From NCBI RefSeq assembly GCF_900116425.1, contig NZ_FPAS01000001.1:806001-870000 (forward strand): 64,000 nucleotides of DNA, written 5' to 3'. Below, in pieces: positions 14,891 through 23,301 of this stretch. Under the pieces are notes generated by a model that was not told the origin of the DNA, made no database searches, and worked only from the letters and a program-made list of their open reading frames with translations. Each line of letters begins with the position of its first letter. Position 1 is the first letter of the stretch. The position numbers and the translations under genes are program-made. The stretch is from Lishizhenia tianjinensis. Lineage in GTDB: Bacteria; Bacteroidota; Bacteroidia; Flavobacteriales_D; Crocinitomicaceae.

Positions 14891-17440
14891 ATGAACAAAT
14901 TAGAAGAAAAATCTTTAAGTAAAATTGAAGAATCACAAAAGAAAGATTTAGATTTTATCAAATTGAAAATCAAAGACAGTAATCCTACTTTATACGACCA
15001 ATTATTAATTAGCTCAGAAGAAAGAAAGTATTATTTCTATACAGAATATACCGCAGAATCGCTGAGTAGAGTTGTGAAAGAATATAAATTCCCACTACTA
15101 CCATCGGTAAATTCGGATTTTCGTTCTACATTTTTAACAAAAAAATCTTCTATTCAAAAAATAGAAAATGTTGAGATATTTGAATCAATAGAACGACTAG
15201 GGGTGTATTCCAATTTAGTACCATCATTGAATAATGAGAAGCTCGTATATTACGACGAAATACCTTTAGAATTAAATAAGGGTAAAGTAATTTCCAATCA
15301 ACCCTATTATTACATTCCTGAATTAACTAAAAGTGAAACATGTCATCAATGTAACGGTGAGAAATATACAACTTGCGAAGATAAGGAATGTCAAGGACAG
15401 CACGTTTATACATGTTCAGACTGTCGTGGACAAGGAGAGATTAGTTGCGGTAAATGTGATGGAAGACATGAATACAGATGTCCATCATGTCAAGGAAAAG
15501 GAGAATTAAAATGTACCAGGTGCAGAGGCATAGGTAATGTACAATGTGATAATTGTAATGGAAAAGGTTATAGGAATATTAATGGAAGAGATGAAAAATG
15601 TTTAAGATGTAGAGGAGGACAGAAAACTTGTAATGAGTGCAAAGGAACTGGATCCAGAAAATGTTCTTCTTTATCGGGGCATGGTCTAATTGGCGCCGTA
15701 ATTAAAAAAGGAGTTGGCCATGAATATTGTGGAGGAAAGGGTGTTATAACATGTAAAGTATGTAAACCTAACGGAAAAATAGATTGCGAAAGATGTCATA
15801 CTAGTGGTGACATCACATGTGAAATATGTTATGGAGACCAAATAGATAATAGATGTGGTAAAATTGACTGTAAGACTTGTAAAACAACGGGAGAAATTGG
15901 TACCTTATCGTTTATAGAAAGTAAAATAGACTACCACAGGGACAAGACAATTAATTGTACTAATGCACATATTAGAACAGATAAGTTTTCGATTAATAAT
16001 ATTAAAAAATTCATTCAGGCTTCTGAACCTTTGGAAGTTTATAGAAACATCAATAATGATGAAGAAATTAAATACGATCAATATAGTAAAGATCTATCTC
16101 AAGTAATAGAAAAAAAACTTGGCATTTCTAAAACATCATACCCAAAGCTATTAGTAGAAAATTTATTTTATGAATGTGTACCATGTACGACAGTCACATA
16201 CAGTCATATACTGTCGGGTACGGAGCATAAAGTTTCATTAATAGGAATTGATACTGATGAACCTGAAGTTATATTTCATTCTGATCCAACCAAAATAGAT
16301 TCAAAAAAAGGACTAGAAAAAAATGTATTCAAAGATTTAACTGGACGAGCTTTCACGACCAAAACTTATAAACAAAAAATTGAAAAAAGAAATGAAATAA
16401 TTTTAATGGTACATATTGCCAAGGCTGATGGTCTTATAGAAGATAGTGAAAAGCAAGTCTTAGCAAAATACATCACTAGTTTAGATAACTTTACGAATAA
16501 AGAAAAACAAGAATTGTTTGATTTAATGAGTACCAGTGAATTACCTGAATTAAAAGAAGATAGAGCCATTTTTTATTCAGAGGAAAGTATTCTCAAGGCT
16601 ATTGATAAAATGACTGAATTAGCTACAAATGCGGATGGCACTTTCGAAGAAGCTGAAAAAGTCAAGATACAAGAACTGAAAGAATTTATTCTGCATGCTA
16701 GCGCCTCAAAAAAAGGAAGACTTGCTAATTTCTTCGGTACTTGGCAAATTAGTATTCCAATTTTAGTAACTCTTTCTTCTATAATATTTACCTGTATCTG
16801 GTTCTTATTTCTTTCTCCAATAGAGACGAATCCTAAAAATCAATTAGTAACTGAAAATAATTCAATTTTACCAATTAAAACTGAGTTAGCAGATACAATT
16901 GAAAAATACACAACAAATGATCCAAAGACAGAGACATCCGTCATAGAAAACAAAATTGAATATGGAATCGTTGAGGCTCAATTTAGCTATATTGAGTTTG
17001 GTGATTTTTATTATTTCGTTTTTACTGATAATAACGGAAAAGAATGGGATTTTGGAAAGGGTGAAAATAATCTAGAGGACTATGACTTTGGAGAGGAAGG
17101 TAGCAACCCAGAACTTGTTGGGCAAAAATTCAAAATAAATTGGAAAAAAGAGGTTGTAACGTCCACTGATATGAATGGGAATAATGAAAATAAATATGAC
17201 ATACTAAGCATTGTCTCTATTGAAAGGATTAATAATAATACAATTTCTAAGTATAAAATAAATGACCCAGATGGCTTCTCAAATCTAAGAGACAAACCAA
17301 ATGGACAGGTACTACAAAAGATTTACGACAATGAAACATTTGAAGTGGTCGGAGAGGTTGATGATTGGAAAAAAGTTAAACTTTCAAATGGCATTTTAGG
17401 ATTCATACACACCTCTAGAGTAGTACTGATAAATGAATAA
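14891..17440 (+). CDS. Mosaic membrane protein: DnaJ-type zinc fingers, TerB-like domain, TM helix, SH3b domain; 849 aa
   Basis: Residues 1-~140 are helical and unrecognised. Residues ~150-330 hold a long run of CxxCxG-type repeats (CSDCRGQGE, CPSCQGKGE, CDNCNGKGY, CNECKGTGS) like the DnaJ central zinc domain but with many more units. Residues ~490-600 match the TerB pattern (HIAKADGLIEDSEKQVLAKY and a second LATNADGTFEEAEKVKI block). A transmembrane helix lies near 620-641, and residues ~785-847 form a bacterial SH3 domain (SNLRDKPNGQVL...GFIHTSRVV), likely facing the periplasm. The N-terminal part would be cytoplasmic. TerB domains are tied to stress and phage-related functions; the function of this combination is unknown. 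The gene stands alone in the accessory island. Confidence 0.75.
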   Translation: MNKLEEKSLSKIEESQKKDLDFIKLKIKDSNPTLYDQLLISSEERKYYFYTEYTAESLSRVVKEYKFPLLPSVNSDFRSTFLTKKSSIQKIENVEIFESIERLGVYSNLVPSLNNEKLVYYDEIPLELNKGKVISNQPYYYIPELTKSETCHQCNGEKYTTCEDKECQGQHVYTCSDCRGQGEISCGKCDGRHEYRCPSCQGKGELKCTRCRGIGNVQCDNCNGKGYRNINGRDEKCLRCRGGQKTCNECKGTGSRKCSSLSGHGLIGAVIKKGVGHEYCGGKGVITCKVCKPNGKIDCERCHTSGDITCEICYGDQIDNRCGKIDCKTCKTTGEIGTLSFIESKIDYHRDKTINCTNAHIRTDKFSINNIKKFIQASEPLEVYRNINNDEEIKYDQYSKDLSQVIEKKLGISKTSYPKLLVENLFYECVPCTTVTYSHILSGTEHKVSLIGIDTDEPEVIFHSDPTKIDSKKGLEKNVFKDLTGRAFTTKTYKQKIEKRNEIILMVHIAKADGLIEDSEKQVLAKYITSLDNFTNKEKQELFDLMSTSELPELKEDRAIFYSEESILKAIDKMTELATNADGTFEEAEKVKIQELKEFILHASASKKGRLANFFGTWQISIPILVTLSSIIFTCIWFLFLSPIETNPKNQLVTENNSILPIKTELADTIEKYTTNDPKTETSVIENKIEYGIVEAQFSYIEFGDFYYFVFTDNNGKEWDFGKGENNLEDYDFGEEGSNPELVGQKFKINWKKEVVTSTDMNGNNENKYDILSIVSIERINNNTISKYKINDPDGFSNLRDKPNGQVLQKIYDNETFEVVGEVDDWKKVKLSNGILGFIHTSRVVLINE

Positions 17441-17445
17441 AATCG

Positions 17446-17480
17446 TCCCTCCTACCTTTTATAATTTATGAGGTGGGACA
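17446..17480 (+). terminator. Weak hairpin after the TerB-like gene
   Basis: GTCCC..ACCT and AGGTGGGAC can pair imperfectly around an AT-rich loop; no long T run follows. Confidence 0.3.
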
Positions 17481-17519
17481 AAAGGTATTCGCAAAAAAGC
17501 ACTACATAAAAATAAAATT

Positions 17520-17562
17520 AAACCAAGGGTAATACAAAGCAGCTAGGCGCTGCCCTTGGTTT
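17520..17562. repeat. Strong two-part inverted repeat
   Basis: AAACCAAGGG (17520-17529) pairs with CCCTTGGTTT, enclosing a second stem GCAGC/GCTGC. The 43-base hairpin starts the long non-coding block to 18.4 kb. Confidence 0.7.
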
Positions 17563-17566
17563 AAAC

Positions 17567-17612
17567 GCCCGTATAAAACAGTTGATACAACACTTTTATA
17601 CGGGCTTTTTAT
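17567..17612. terminator. 12-bp inverted repeat followed by T run
   Basis: GCCCGTATAAAA (17567-17578) pairs perfectly with TTTTATACGGGC (17594-17605), followed by TTTTTATTTTT. It reads as an intrinsic terminator on the plus strand, but given its position it could also be a recombination-site structure. Confidence 0.6.
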
Positions 17613-18470
17613 TTTTCTTCCGTTTGCTTTTGTGCTCATCCGCAGCTACTCTGTCTTTTTGTATATTTTCCGCTGGGCTCCAAATACCCAAAAATCCACC
17701 GCTGCTTCATGTTAGGCTCGCCTGCTTCATCAGTCAGGCTTCGTCGCAATGTATGCAGTTTTCGTTTTAGATGAGGTGCATTTTCATTTCCGCGCTGCTT
17801 CAACTCAAAAGCACTTTAGGTTTATTACTCTTTGTTTAAATCTTGGTGGGAGGCAAGCAATTTGTGCTTCATCCTTTCCGTACCTCCATTCCTTCAACCC
17901 AAATCCCTTGCTTATTATTCCATGGTTTGCAAACATTACTCCTCGTGTTCTTCATAAAAAATACTCGCATACTCCGCTTTTTTATTCAAACATTGGTCAC
18001 TCTATTATTTTCCAAATAGTCCCCGTTCCTCACCTTCCTTCAACTCGCAATCGGCTCGCGCCTTTGTATGGATTTAGCTGCGCAGCTTTTGGTAATAATG
18101 AATAGTGTTTGGTATAATTATTTTGACCGTTCACGGTAAGGAAATGAATAAACACAGCAAAAGTAAAGGGGGCCAAAAACGGCCTGTAAAGTTCAAGCCT
18201 TCGGTTTTGTAAAAAATCTCCACCTTGGTTGTTGTGTGGTGTCTTTAGTTCTTATGCTTCTTACTCCTACTCCATCTTAAATGCTCAGGTATTTTGACTT
18301 CTTCTATTCGGTAGTATTTTTCACAAAAAACTTGACAGTCCTAAGCCCCCTTTGTTCTATAGGCATGTTTTTTCCTTTCCGAAAGAAATATTTTAAAAAT
18401 TGTAAGCAGGTTAGCAACATCATGTACAATTTTTGATTTCAATTAACTTCAGGATATCTTTAAATAAAAA
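17613..18470. other. Pyrimidine-rich non-coding block with short hairpins
   Basis: About 860 bases with strong C/T bias on the plus strand, GCAGCTTTT-type and CGCTGCTTC repeats, and small palindromes such as ACCGTTCACGGT near 18126. Frames of 62 and 118 codons run through it but have no domain, no normal start context and His/Phe/Pro-rich composition, so they are not called. Function unknown; it may be a relic of a mobile element. Confidence 0.4.
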
Positions 18471-18797
18471 ATGATTGTAGGGAACATAGATTTAGAAATT
18501 CTGAACAGAAAAAAGGAGCTGTTAGAAAGATGGTACAAAGTGAAGGAAACAATTGAAAACAAGCCTTATTTACACAGTTACAATGAAACTGACATTCCAA
18601 AAATTATAGAATTATTAAAACGAATAAGTATTAAAGAGATCGAAGGAGAATTAGAGTTCCTTCCTCCTTACTTAAAGAAAATAGATATAGTTCTACATAC
18701 TTATATCAAGGAAACTAAAACCTTTTCTGAAGAATTGAAAATTAAAATAAATCTGAACCAACTTCTTAACATTATCAATTCAAAGCCTAATAAATAA
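18471..18797 (+). CDS. Small helical protein of unknown function, 108 aa
   Basis: Not recognised. Composition is rich in Lys, Glu, Ile and Leu, with a predicted all-helical layout (LEILNRKKELLERWYKV, DIPKIIELLKRI, LKINLNQLLNII) and no membrane segment. It is convergent with the minus-strand operon at 18836 and shares the hairpin at 18801 as terminator. Confidence 0.55.
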   Translation: MIVGNIDLEILNRKKELLERWYKVKETIENKPYLHSYNETDIPKIIELLKRISIKEIEGELEFLPPYLKKIDIVLHTYIKETKTFSEELKIKINLNQLLNIINSKPNK

Positions 18798-18800
18798 CCA

Positions 18801-18831
18801 AAACCCCGATGCAGTGCACCGGGGTTTCTTT
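18801..18831. terminator. Bidirectional intrinsic terminator
   Basis: AAACCCCG (18801-18808) and CGGGGTTT (18820-18827) form an 8-bp stem followed by CTTTTGTT. It sits between the convergent gene at 18471 and the minus-strand operon ending at 18836, so it can serve both. Confidence 0.8.
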
Positions 18832-18835
18832 TGTT

Positions 18836-19012
18836 CTATTTTTTGGACATTATCAGTTTGAGGAGATAACTGACCAGGAAACTTACTACAGCACCTATCG
18901 CAGCCAGTACTATTGTTTTGAGGACGTCTTGTATATCTACGATGGCAAATATTGAAAGTACGGTTCCTCCTAGTGTTCCAAAAAGCGTGTTGTTAGGTGT
19001 TGTATGGTTCAT
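18836..19012 (-). CDS. 58-aa two-helix membrane protein (holin-like)
   Basis: The reading frame on the minus strand starts with ATG at 19012 and ends with TAG at 18836. The product has a short polar N-terminus, a first hydrophobic helix (TLGGTVLSIFAIV), a loop with DIQD, a second helix (TIVLAAIGAVVSFLVSYLL) and ends in SKK. Two short helices with a positively charged tail are typical of small holins, but sequence alone cannot prove it. It starts one base after the stop of the 79-aa gene, so the two are translationally coupled, and the terminator at 18801 follows directly. It is below usual ORF-calling length. Confidence 0.6.
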   Translation of the reverse strand: MNHTTPNNTLFGTLGGTVLSIFAIVDIQDVLKTIVLAAIGAVVSFLVSYLLKLIMSKK

Positions 19013-19013
19013 T

Positions 19014-19253
19014 TTATTCCTCCTTTCCTTCTACTACGGTTTGACTCACTGTGGTGAGTATACTTCCTCCTAAAATGAGGTAACCGGCTACACTTGACAT
19101 TACTGCAGGTAATGCGATGGGTGAAGCTAATACACTTGTTCCAACCGCGGCCAAGATCAAACCTACTGTTCTCAATTTCTTGAAAAACGGTGGTGTATCG
19201 GCTTTCATGCGGTCTACAACTTCACGGAGTGCATTTTGTTTGGGGGTCTGCAT
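19014..19253 (-). CDS. 79-aa two-helix membrane protein (holin-like)
   Basis: N-terminal ~25 residues are charged and amphipathic (NALREVVDRMKADTPPFFKK); two hydrophobic helices follow at residues ~30-48 (VGLILAAVGTSVLAS) and ~53-70 (VMSSVAGYLILGGSILT), with a short acidic tail (VEGKEE). It lies between the 249-aa gene (one base upstream) and the 58-aa membrane gene (one base downstream). Size and topology fit a holin or antiholin. The amidase at 9166, which lacks a signal peptide, would be the matching lysin, if the two once formed one element (inference). Confidence 0.65.
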   Translation of the reverse strand: MQTPKQNALREVVDRMKADTPPFFKKLRTVGLILAAVGTSVLASPIALPAVMSSVAGYLILGGSILTTVSQTVVEGKEE

Positions 19254-19254
19254 C

Positions 19255-20004
19255 TTAGTCGATTTGCAAGATGTTTAACACGTTGTAGGCTCCGTTTTTA
19301 AGGGAGTACAAGTTACCGTTCACTTCTTGCAAGAACTCGATCAAAAGCACTGCAACTTTGTTGGTTGTAATCGCTCCTGGAGGTGTCACTGCAATGGTAA
19401 CGGTTGTTTGTGTTGCATCTATGGGCAATATCTGAGCTGTACCTGCAGTAAACTCTTGTTCACCATTGTCAAAGTCTAATTCCAAAACACCCATATTAAT
19501 GCTTACATGCGTAGCGCCTGATGGGGCATTGAAGTCGTTTGAGGGTACCAAATCAACAATACTCACCTCATGGGTTGCATTATCGTAGTTCACCGTTGCA
19601 AACAACACAGAATTCAATACGGATTTGTTGTTGAAATTAAAACCTTGCAAAGCTGCAATTCCAAGAGGGGTTTGGATACCAGTTCCCACGGTTCTTTTTC
19701 CTCTTTCATTGGTGGCATCATACTTCTTGATTTCCGTCATCTTTTTGGTCAAACGAGAAGTAATGCGTTTGTCACCCGCTACTTGTAAGAAAGGTCTTAA
19801 TCCATCTCTCAAGAGTTTACCAGCTTTGGCAGCAACTCCGAATTCAGCTCCGTTTTCACGTGTTCTTGCAAAGGCCGGGTCATTTTTAATACGGTCGGCT
19901 TCAATTCCACCTTTTTCTCTGGCCAAGTAGCCATCTTTGGTTTTGTAAAAGGAGATATCACCTATCTTCCCTTTCAACTTGATTATTCCTTTTTGTCTTG
20001 CCAT
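19255..20004 (-). CDS. Unknown protein of a Bacteroidota mobile-element family (DUF6266-like), 249 aa
   Basis: The N-terminus (MARQKGIIKLKGKIGDISFY, then KTKDGYLAREKGG) and the basic segment RTRENGAEFGVAAKAGKLLR resemble a protein type seen in many Flavobacteriia, loosely similar to DUF6266. The first ~95 residues are Lys/Arg-rich; the rest is beta-rich with a repeated strand pattern (THEVSIVDLVPS, TTVTIAVTPPG, NKVAVLLIEFLQEV), possibly an immunoglobulin-like domain. No signal peptide. It heads a three-gene minus-strand operon with two tiny membrane proteins, and is divergent from a small DNA-binding-like gene. A structural or nucleic-acid-binding role is conceivable but unproven. Confidence 0.65.
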   Translation of the reverse strand: MARQKGIIKLKGKIGDISFYKTKDGYLAREKGGIEADRIKNDPAFARTRENGAEFGVAAKAGKLLRDGLRPFLQVAGDKRITSRLTKKMTEIKKYDATNERGKRTVGTGIQTPLGIAALQGFNFNNKSVLNSVLFATVNYDNATHEVSIVDLVPSNDFNAPSGATHVSINMGVLELDFDNGEQEFTAGTAQILPIDATQTTVTIAVTPPGAITTNKVAVLLIEFLQEVNGNLYSLKNGAYNVLNILQID

Positions 20005-20262
20005 GTTTTCTAATTTTTAATTCAGGCCATCCCTGATTTTCAGAGACACATCTCCGCGCGTTTTGATGTTTATCTTAAAATTAGAGTTTGGTGTTCCCTT
20101 CAGCAAAAAGTGCCTTCCGTAGCTCGTTAGCATTTCCTAAAAAGCGTGTTTTTTCGTACCTTAATAGAACAAGGCATACACGTTATTCTCTTTTGAATTA
20201 CTTTGCTTTTATCTCTTCCTAATTGCTCTATTTTGACTTTTAAGAGCAAAGGCATAGATACA
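20005..20262. other. Divergent intergenic region
   Basis: About 260 bases between the minus-strand operon and the plus-strand DNA-binding-like gene; must hold both promoters. No clear TAnnTTTG box was identified on either strand. Confidence 0.4.
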
Positions 20263-20300
20263 GTATGGATAAAGTATGGATAGTGTATGGTTAAGGTATG
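20263..20300 (+). promoter_or_regulatory. Four GTATG(G) repeats at exact 11-bp spacing
   Basis: GTATGG occurs at 20263, 20274 and 20285, and GTATG at 20296: one unit every 11 bp, that is, on one face of the helix. The block ends 9 bases before the start codon at 20309. It has the look of an operator or iteron bound cooperatively, perhaps by the adjacent product. Confidence 0.65.
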
Positions 20301-20308
20301 AAATGCAC

Positions 20309-20500
20309 ATGGAACGTTTGATCATCTATCCTAAAGACGTAATGATAGTCACCGGCAAAACCGAAAGACATGCCAGGTATTTGTTGCAGCGCATTAAAAA
20401 ATCACTTCAAAAAGAGGAACATCAGGTAATCACCATTGCGGAGTTTGCGGAATATTTAGGGGTGGATTTGGAGGAGGTGAAGAGGGTGATATTTCTGTAA
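20309..20500 (+). CDS. Small putative DNA-binding protein, 63 aa
   Basis: The product has MERLIIYPKDVMIVTGKTERHA followed by RYLLQRIKKSLQKE and EFAEYLGVDLEEVKRVIF: two helix pairs with a T-G-K-T-E turn that look like a helix-turn-helix, then a second AEYLGV helix-turn-helix-like unit. Similar short proteins are common in Flavobacteriia next to mobile genes. Alternative starts at 20276 and 20303 lie in or against the phased repeats, so 20309 is chosen. It is divergent from the 249-aa/holin-like operon and may regulate it (inference). Confidence 0.6.
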   Translation: MERLIIYPKDVMIVTGKTERHARYLLQRIKKSLQKEEHQVITIAEFAEYLGVDLEEVKRVIFL

Positions 20501-20676
20501 GCTAATCTTAAAAAACACCAATAGCCAAGATATCTAAGTGAGATTCCAACAAACAATATAAACTTTACTTTGAGACGCCTAAAGAATACTGACAGATCAT
20601 TAGTTCTAGCCTTTCAAGAATTGGCCATTAACTTACTTTTAGTTTTAAAAATTCCCTCCTACATTGTTCTTCAGTT

Positions 20677-21096
20677 ATGTTAAAAGTCCTGAAATTATAT
20701 TTCTTAATTACGATCATGCTTGTGGCACAAATTGGCTCTACAGGTGTGATGTATTTTGAAAATACATGTTTGGCTCTTAACACAACAGAGATATCTTTCC
20801 GAACAGATTCATGCAGCTGTCAACCAGAATTGAACTGTTCCAAAACAGAAGAACCATATATTCAAAGTACATGTTGTTATCACACATCGCATGTACTGCA
20901 GACTTCTGTGGAATCAAAAAGCATATCAAAAGTTGTAAAGACAAATTTCACGAAAAACCTTAAATCTCCAAAGAACTTTCTTAGTAGTAACTATGTTTAC
21001 CTTGGAAGTAAAACAAAGTCTACTGTTCAGGATCCTCCTTTACTTAAAGGAATAACACTCTCCAAAAGAATCCTATTTCAATCTTTTCAAATTTGA
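20677..21096 (+). CDS. HYC_CC_PP-like small membrane/periplasmic protein, 139 aa
   Basis: An N-terminal hydrophobic helix (residues 6-24) is followed by a Cys-rich segment (CSCQPELNC, STCCYHTSH) and a late DPPLL motif. The order hydrophobic helix, Cys, CC, PP is that of the HYC_CC_PP proteins that accompany copper/silver efflux genes in Bacteroidota, though the usual HYC triplet is replaced by ENTC. A clearer family member is encoded at 23342. The function of the family is unknown; metal sensing or binding is a guess from Cys content and context. Confidence 0.6.
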   Translation: MLKVLKLYFLITIMLVAQIGSTGVMYFENTCLALNTTEISFRTDSCSCQPELNCSKTEEPYIQSTCCYHTSHVLQTSVESKSISKVVKTNFTKNLKSPKNFLSSNYVYLGSKTKSTVQDPPLLKGITLSKRILFQSFQI

Positions 21097-21170
21097 TTTC
21101 TAATAATTCTGATTACAAATAAACTGAATTATTACCCCCTCAACCCAGGTTGTGAAAATCAAATATTATC

Positions 21171-23225
21171 ATGAAAAAACTATACAAAATAACATTAGGT
21201 TTTGCTGCCCTAATGTTTCAATTCCATGCACAAGCACAATGTGTAAATGGAGAAGCTGAAGTAGAAATTGTTGTACATACAGTCGATTATGGATATGAAG
21301 GATATTGGGAACTTACCCCTGCAGGAAACGGCTGTGGAAATGGAACAATAGCTTCTGGAGGAAATACAATTGTCGGATGTAATGGTTCTGGATTGCAAAA
21401 TCAACCCAATGGAGGTTACGGAGACAATACGCAATACACTGAAGGACCTTGGTGCTTAATTGAAGGAAATCAATACGACCTTATCTATAGTGACGATTGG
21501 GGTGATGGAGGATTTATGTTCGAGGTTTTTGTTAACGGATACAAAATCAAAACTTTTGACGGAGTGGGACTTGGCGCTACTTTCACCTTCACAGTAGAAG
21601 AACCACCTGCCTACGATTTAGCAGTTACAAATTCTAACATTTACGCGTATGTAACGACAGGTAATTATGATCTTCATGCACATATTTTTAACGCTGGAAC
21701 AAGCACTATTTCTTCTTTTGACCTGAACTATACCGTTAATGGAGGAAATGTGCAAACACATAGTGTAAATGGACTTGCAATGAGTAATTACGCAAGTGAA
21801 GAAATTGAACACAACATCCCCTTAAGTATCTCAACCAATGGAGTTTATACTTTAAAAATTTGGGTGGATAACATTAATGGCGGAAACCAAGACATGAATA
21901 CTTCAAACGATACGCTAACTCGTCAAACAGAAGCAGGCCCAGGTAGACCTAATTATATTGACGACTATGTAAACCAAACAACAAGCATCGTACAAATTGC
22001 TGGTTTTTCAGAACAAATCAGTGCTCCCACAGATTTAGACTTTCATCCAGTTTTAACCAATAAGGAACTTTGGGTTATTAACAAAGGTATAGAAAGTACA
22101 GGTGGAAGTAGTGTTACCTTGTACAATGCTGGAGAAGCCAATCAAACACATGCCTATAAACAAGACGGTAACGCATGGCACTTTATGTCTCTCCCCACTG
22201 CTCTAGCATTCAGTTTAAATGGAAATTGGGCAACTGCACCAGGTGTATACGATGCCAATCATAATGGTGGTTCAGCTTTTACAGGGCCAAGTTTATGGTC
22301 GAGCGACATGAGTATATATGCCCAACCTTCGGGTGGTAACGGAAGTCATTTAGACATGCTACACCTTAGTCCGTATTCGCAAGGAATTGCCGCAGAAACA
22401 GATAATGTTTTCTGGGTATTTGATGGATATACAAATGACATTGTTCGCTATGACTTCGTTGACGATCATGGTCCTGGAAATGATTTCCACGGTGATGCCA
22501 TCGTTAGAAGGTATTCAGATGATGCCGTAGCGAAAGATCCTAATAATGAAGTAGTAAGTCACCTTGTGTTAGATGAAAACCAACAATGGTTATATGTGGT
22601 TGACCACGGAAATGGCAGAGTTATACGCATAGACATTACTACAGGTAGTGATATGGGGGGAACGCCTAATTACCCGATGAATGAGCCAATAGCCGAGTAC
22701 AAAGAATATACCGGATACACCCAGGAAACAGTAGTGAGTGGTTTAAACAAACCGGCAGGAATCGACGTTATAGACGATAGAATGATTATCAGTGAACATA
22801 CTACAGGAGAGATTATTATCTATGATATCTCTACTATCCCTGCTGTTGAATTAGATAGAATCCCAACTGGAACATCAAGTGTACAAGGTGTTAAAATTGG
22901 TCCTGAAGGAAGAATTTGGTTTGTAGATCAAAATGCAAATGGAGTGTATAGAATAGACAGTGAATTATTGGCTACATCAGATGTTAACCCCATAGATTTT
23001 AAGATTTACCCCAATCCTAGTACAGACTTATTTTGGGTCAACGTTGAAGATTTCAACCAACAAGAAATAAATATCTATGATGCTACCGGTAAACTAATTC
23101 TAAATCAGCGATTAGAAGGAACAAAAACACAAATAAATTTAGATGTTCAACCCGGAATGTATATCATAGAGATGCGAAATCAACAAGGTGCAAGTACGCA
23201 ACAAAAACTGATAATAGAGAACTAA
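21171..23225 (+). CDS. Secreted T9SS-sorted beta-propeller protein, 684 aa
   Basis: A signal peptide (1-22) precedes an N-terminal beta domain with Gly/Asn-rich repeats (residues ~25-130, containing YSDDWGDGGF), a CARDB-like Ig segment (~135-240), and a large NHL/SMP-30-like beta-propeller (~250-600; VSHLVLDENQQWLYVVDHGNGRVIRID and GPEGRIWFVDQNANGVYRID blades). The last ~85 residues are a type A T9SS sorting domain (KIYPNPSTD...INIYDATGKLI...PGMYIIEM). The protein would be secreted through the T9SS and attached to the surface. Ligand unknown. It lies between the two HYC_CC_PP genes; whether it belongs to the metal locus is unclear. Confidence 0.85.
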   Translation: MKKLYKITLGFAALMFQFHAQAQCVNGEAEVEIVVHTVDYGYEGYWELTPAGNGCGNGTIASGGNTIVGCNGSGLQNQPNGGYGDNTQYTEGPWCLIEGNQYDLIYSDDWGDGGFMFEVFVNGYKIKTFDGVGLGATFTFTVEEPPAYDLAVTNSNIYAYVTTGNYDLHAHIFNAGTSTISSFDLNYTVNGGNVQTHSVNGLAMSNYASEEIEHNIPLSISTNGVYTLKIWVDNINGGNQDMNTSNDTLTRQTEAGPGRPNYIDDYVNQTTSIVQIAGFSEQISAPTDLDFHPVLTNKELWVINKGIESTGGSSVTLYNAGEANQTHAYKQDGNAWHFMSLPTALAFSLNGNWATAPGVYDANHNGGSAFTGPSLWSSDMSIYAQPSGGNGSHLDMLHLSPYSQGIAAETDNVFWVFDGYTNDIVRYDFVDDHGPGNDFHGDAIVRRYSDDAVAKDPNNEVVSHLVLDENQQWLYVVDHGNGRVIRIDITTGSDMGGTPNYPMNEPIAEYKEYTGYTQETVVSGLNKPAGIDVIDDRMIISEHTTGEIIIYDISTIPAVELDRIPTGTSSVQGVKIGPEGRIWFVDQNANGVYRIDSELLATSDVNPIDFKIYPNPSTDLFWVNVEDFNQQEINIYDATGKLILNQRLEGTKTQINLDVQPGMYIIEMRNQQGASTQQKLIIEN

Positions 23226-23233
23226 TAATTAAT

Positions 23234-23266
23234 AAAGGGAACCCAAAGTTTCACGGGGTTCCCTTT
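23234..23266 (+). terminator. Strong intrinsic terminator after the T9SS protein
   Basis: AAAGGGAACCC (23234-23244) pairs with GGGTTCCCTTT (ending 23266), loop of about 11 bases. Confidence 0.8.
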
Positions 23267-23301
23267 AAACTATTTTAATAAGTAGATAAACACAAGTACT
23301 T

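Noticed and set aside
17518-17770. Integron attC site
   Set aside because: Strong inverted repeats exist, but the paired RYYYAAC/GTTRRRY core sites in the right arrangement and an integrase gene were not found.
17582-18105. Frames of 62 and 118 codons
   Set aside because: Odd composition (His, Phe, Pro, Ser), no domain, and placed in a structured non-coding block.
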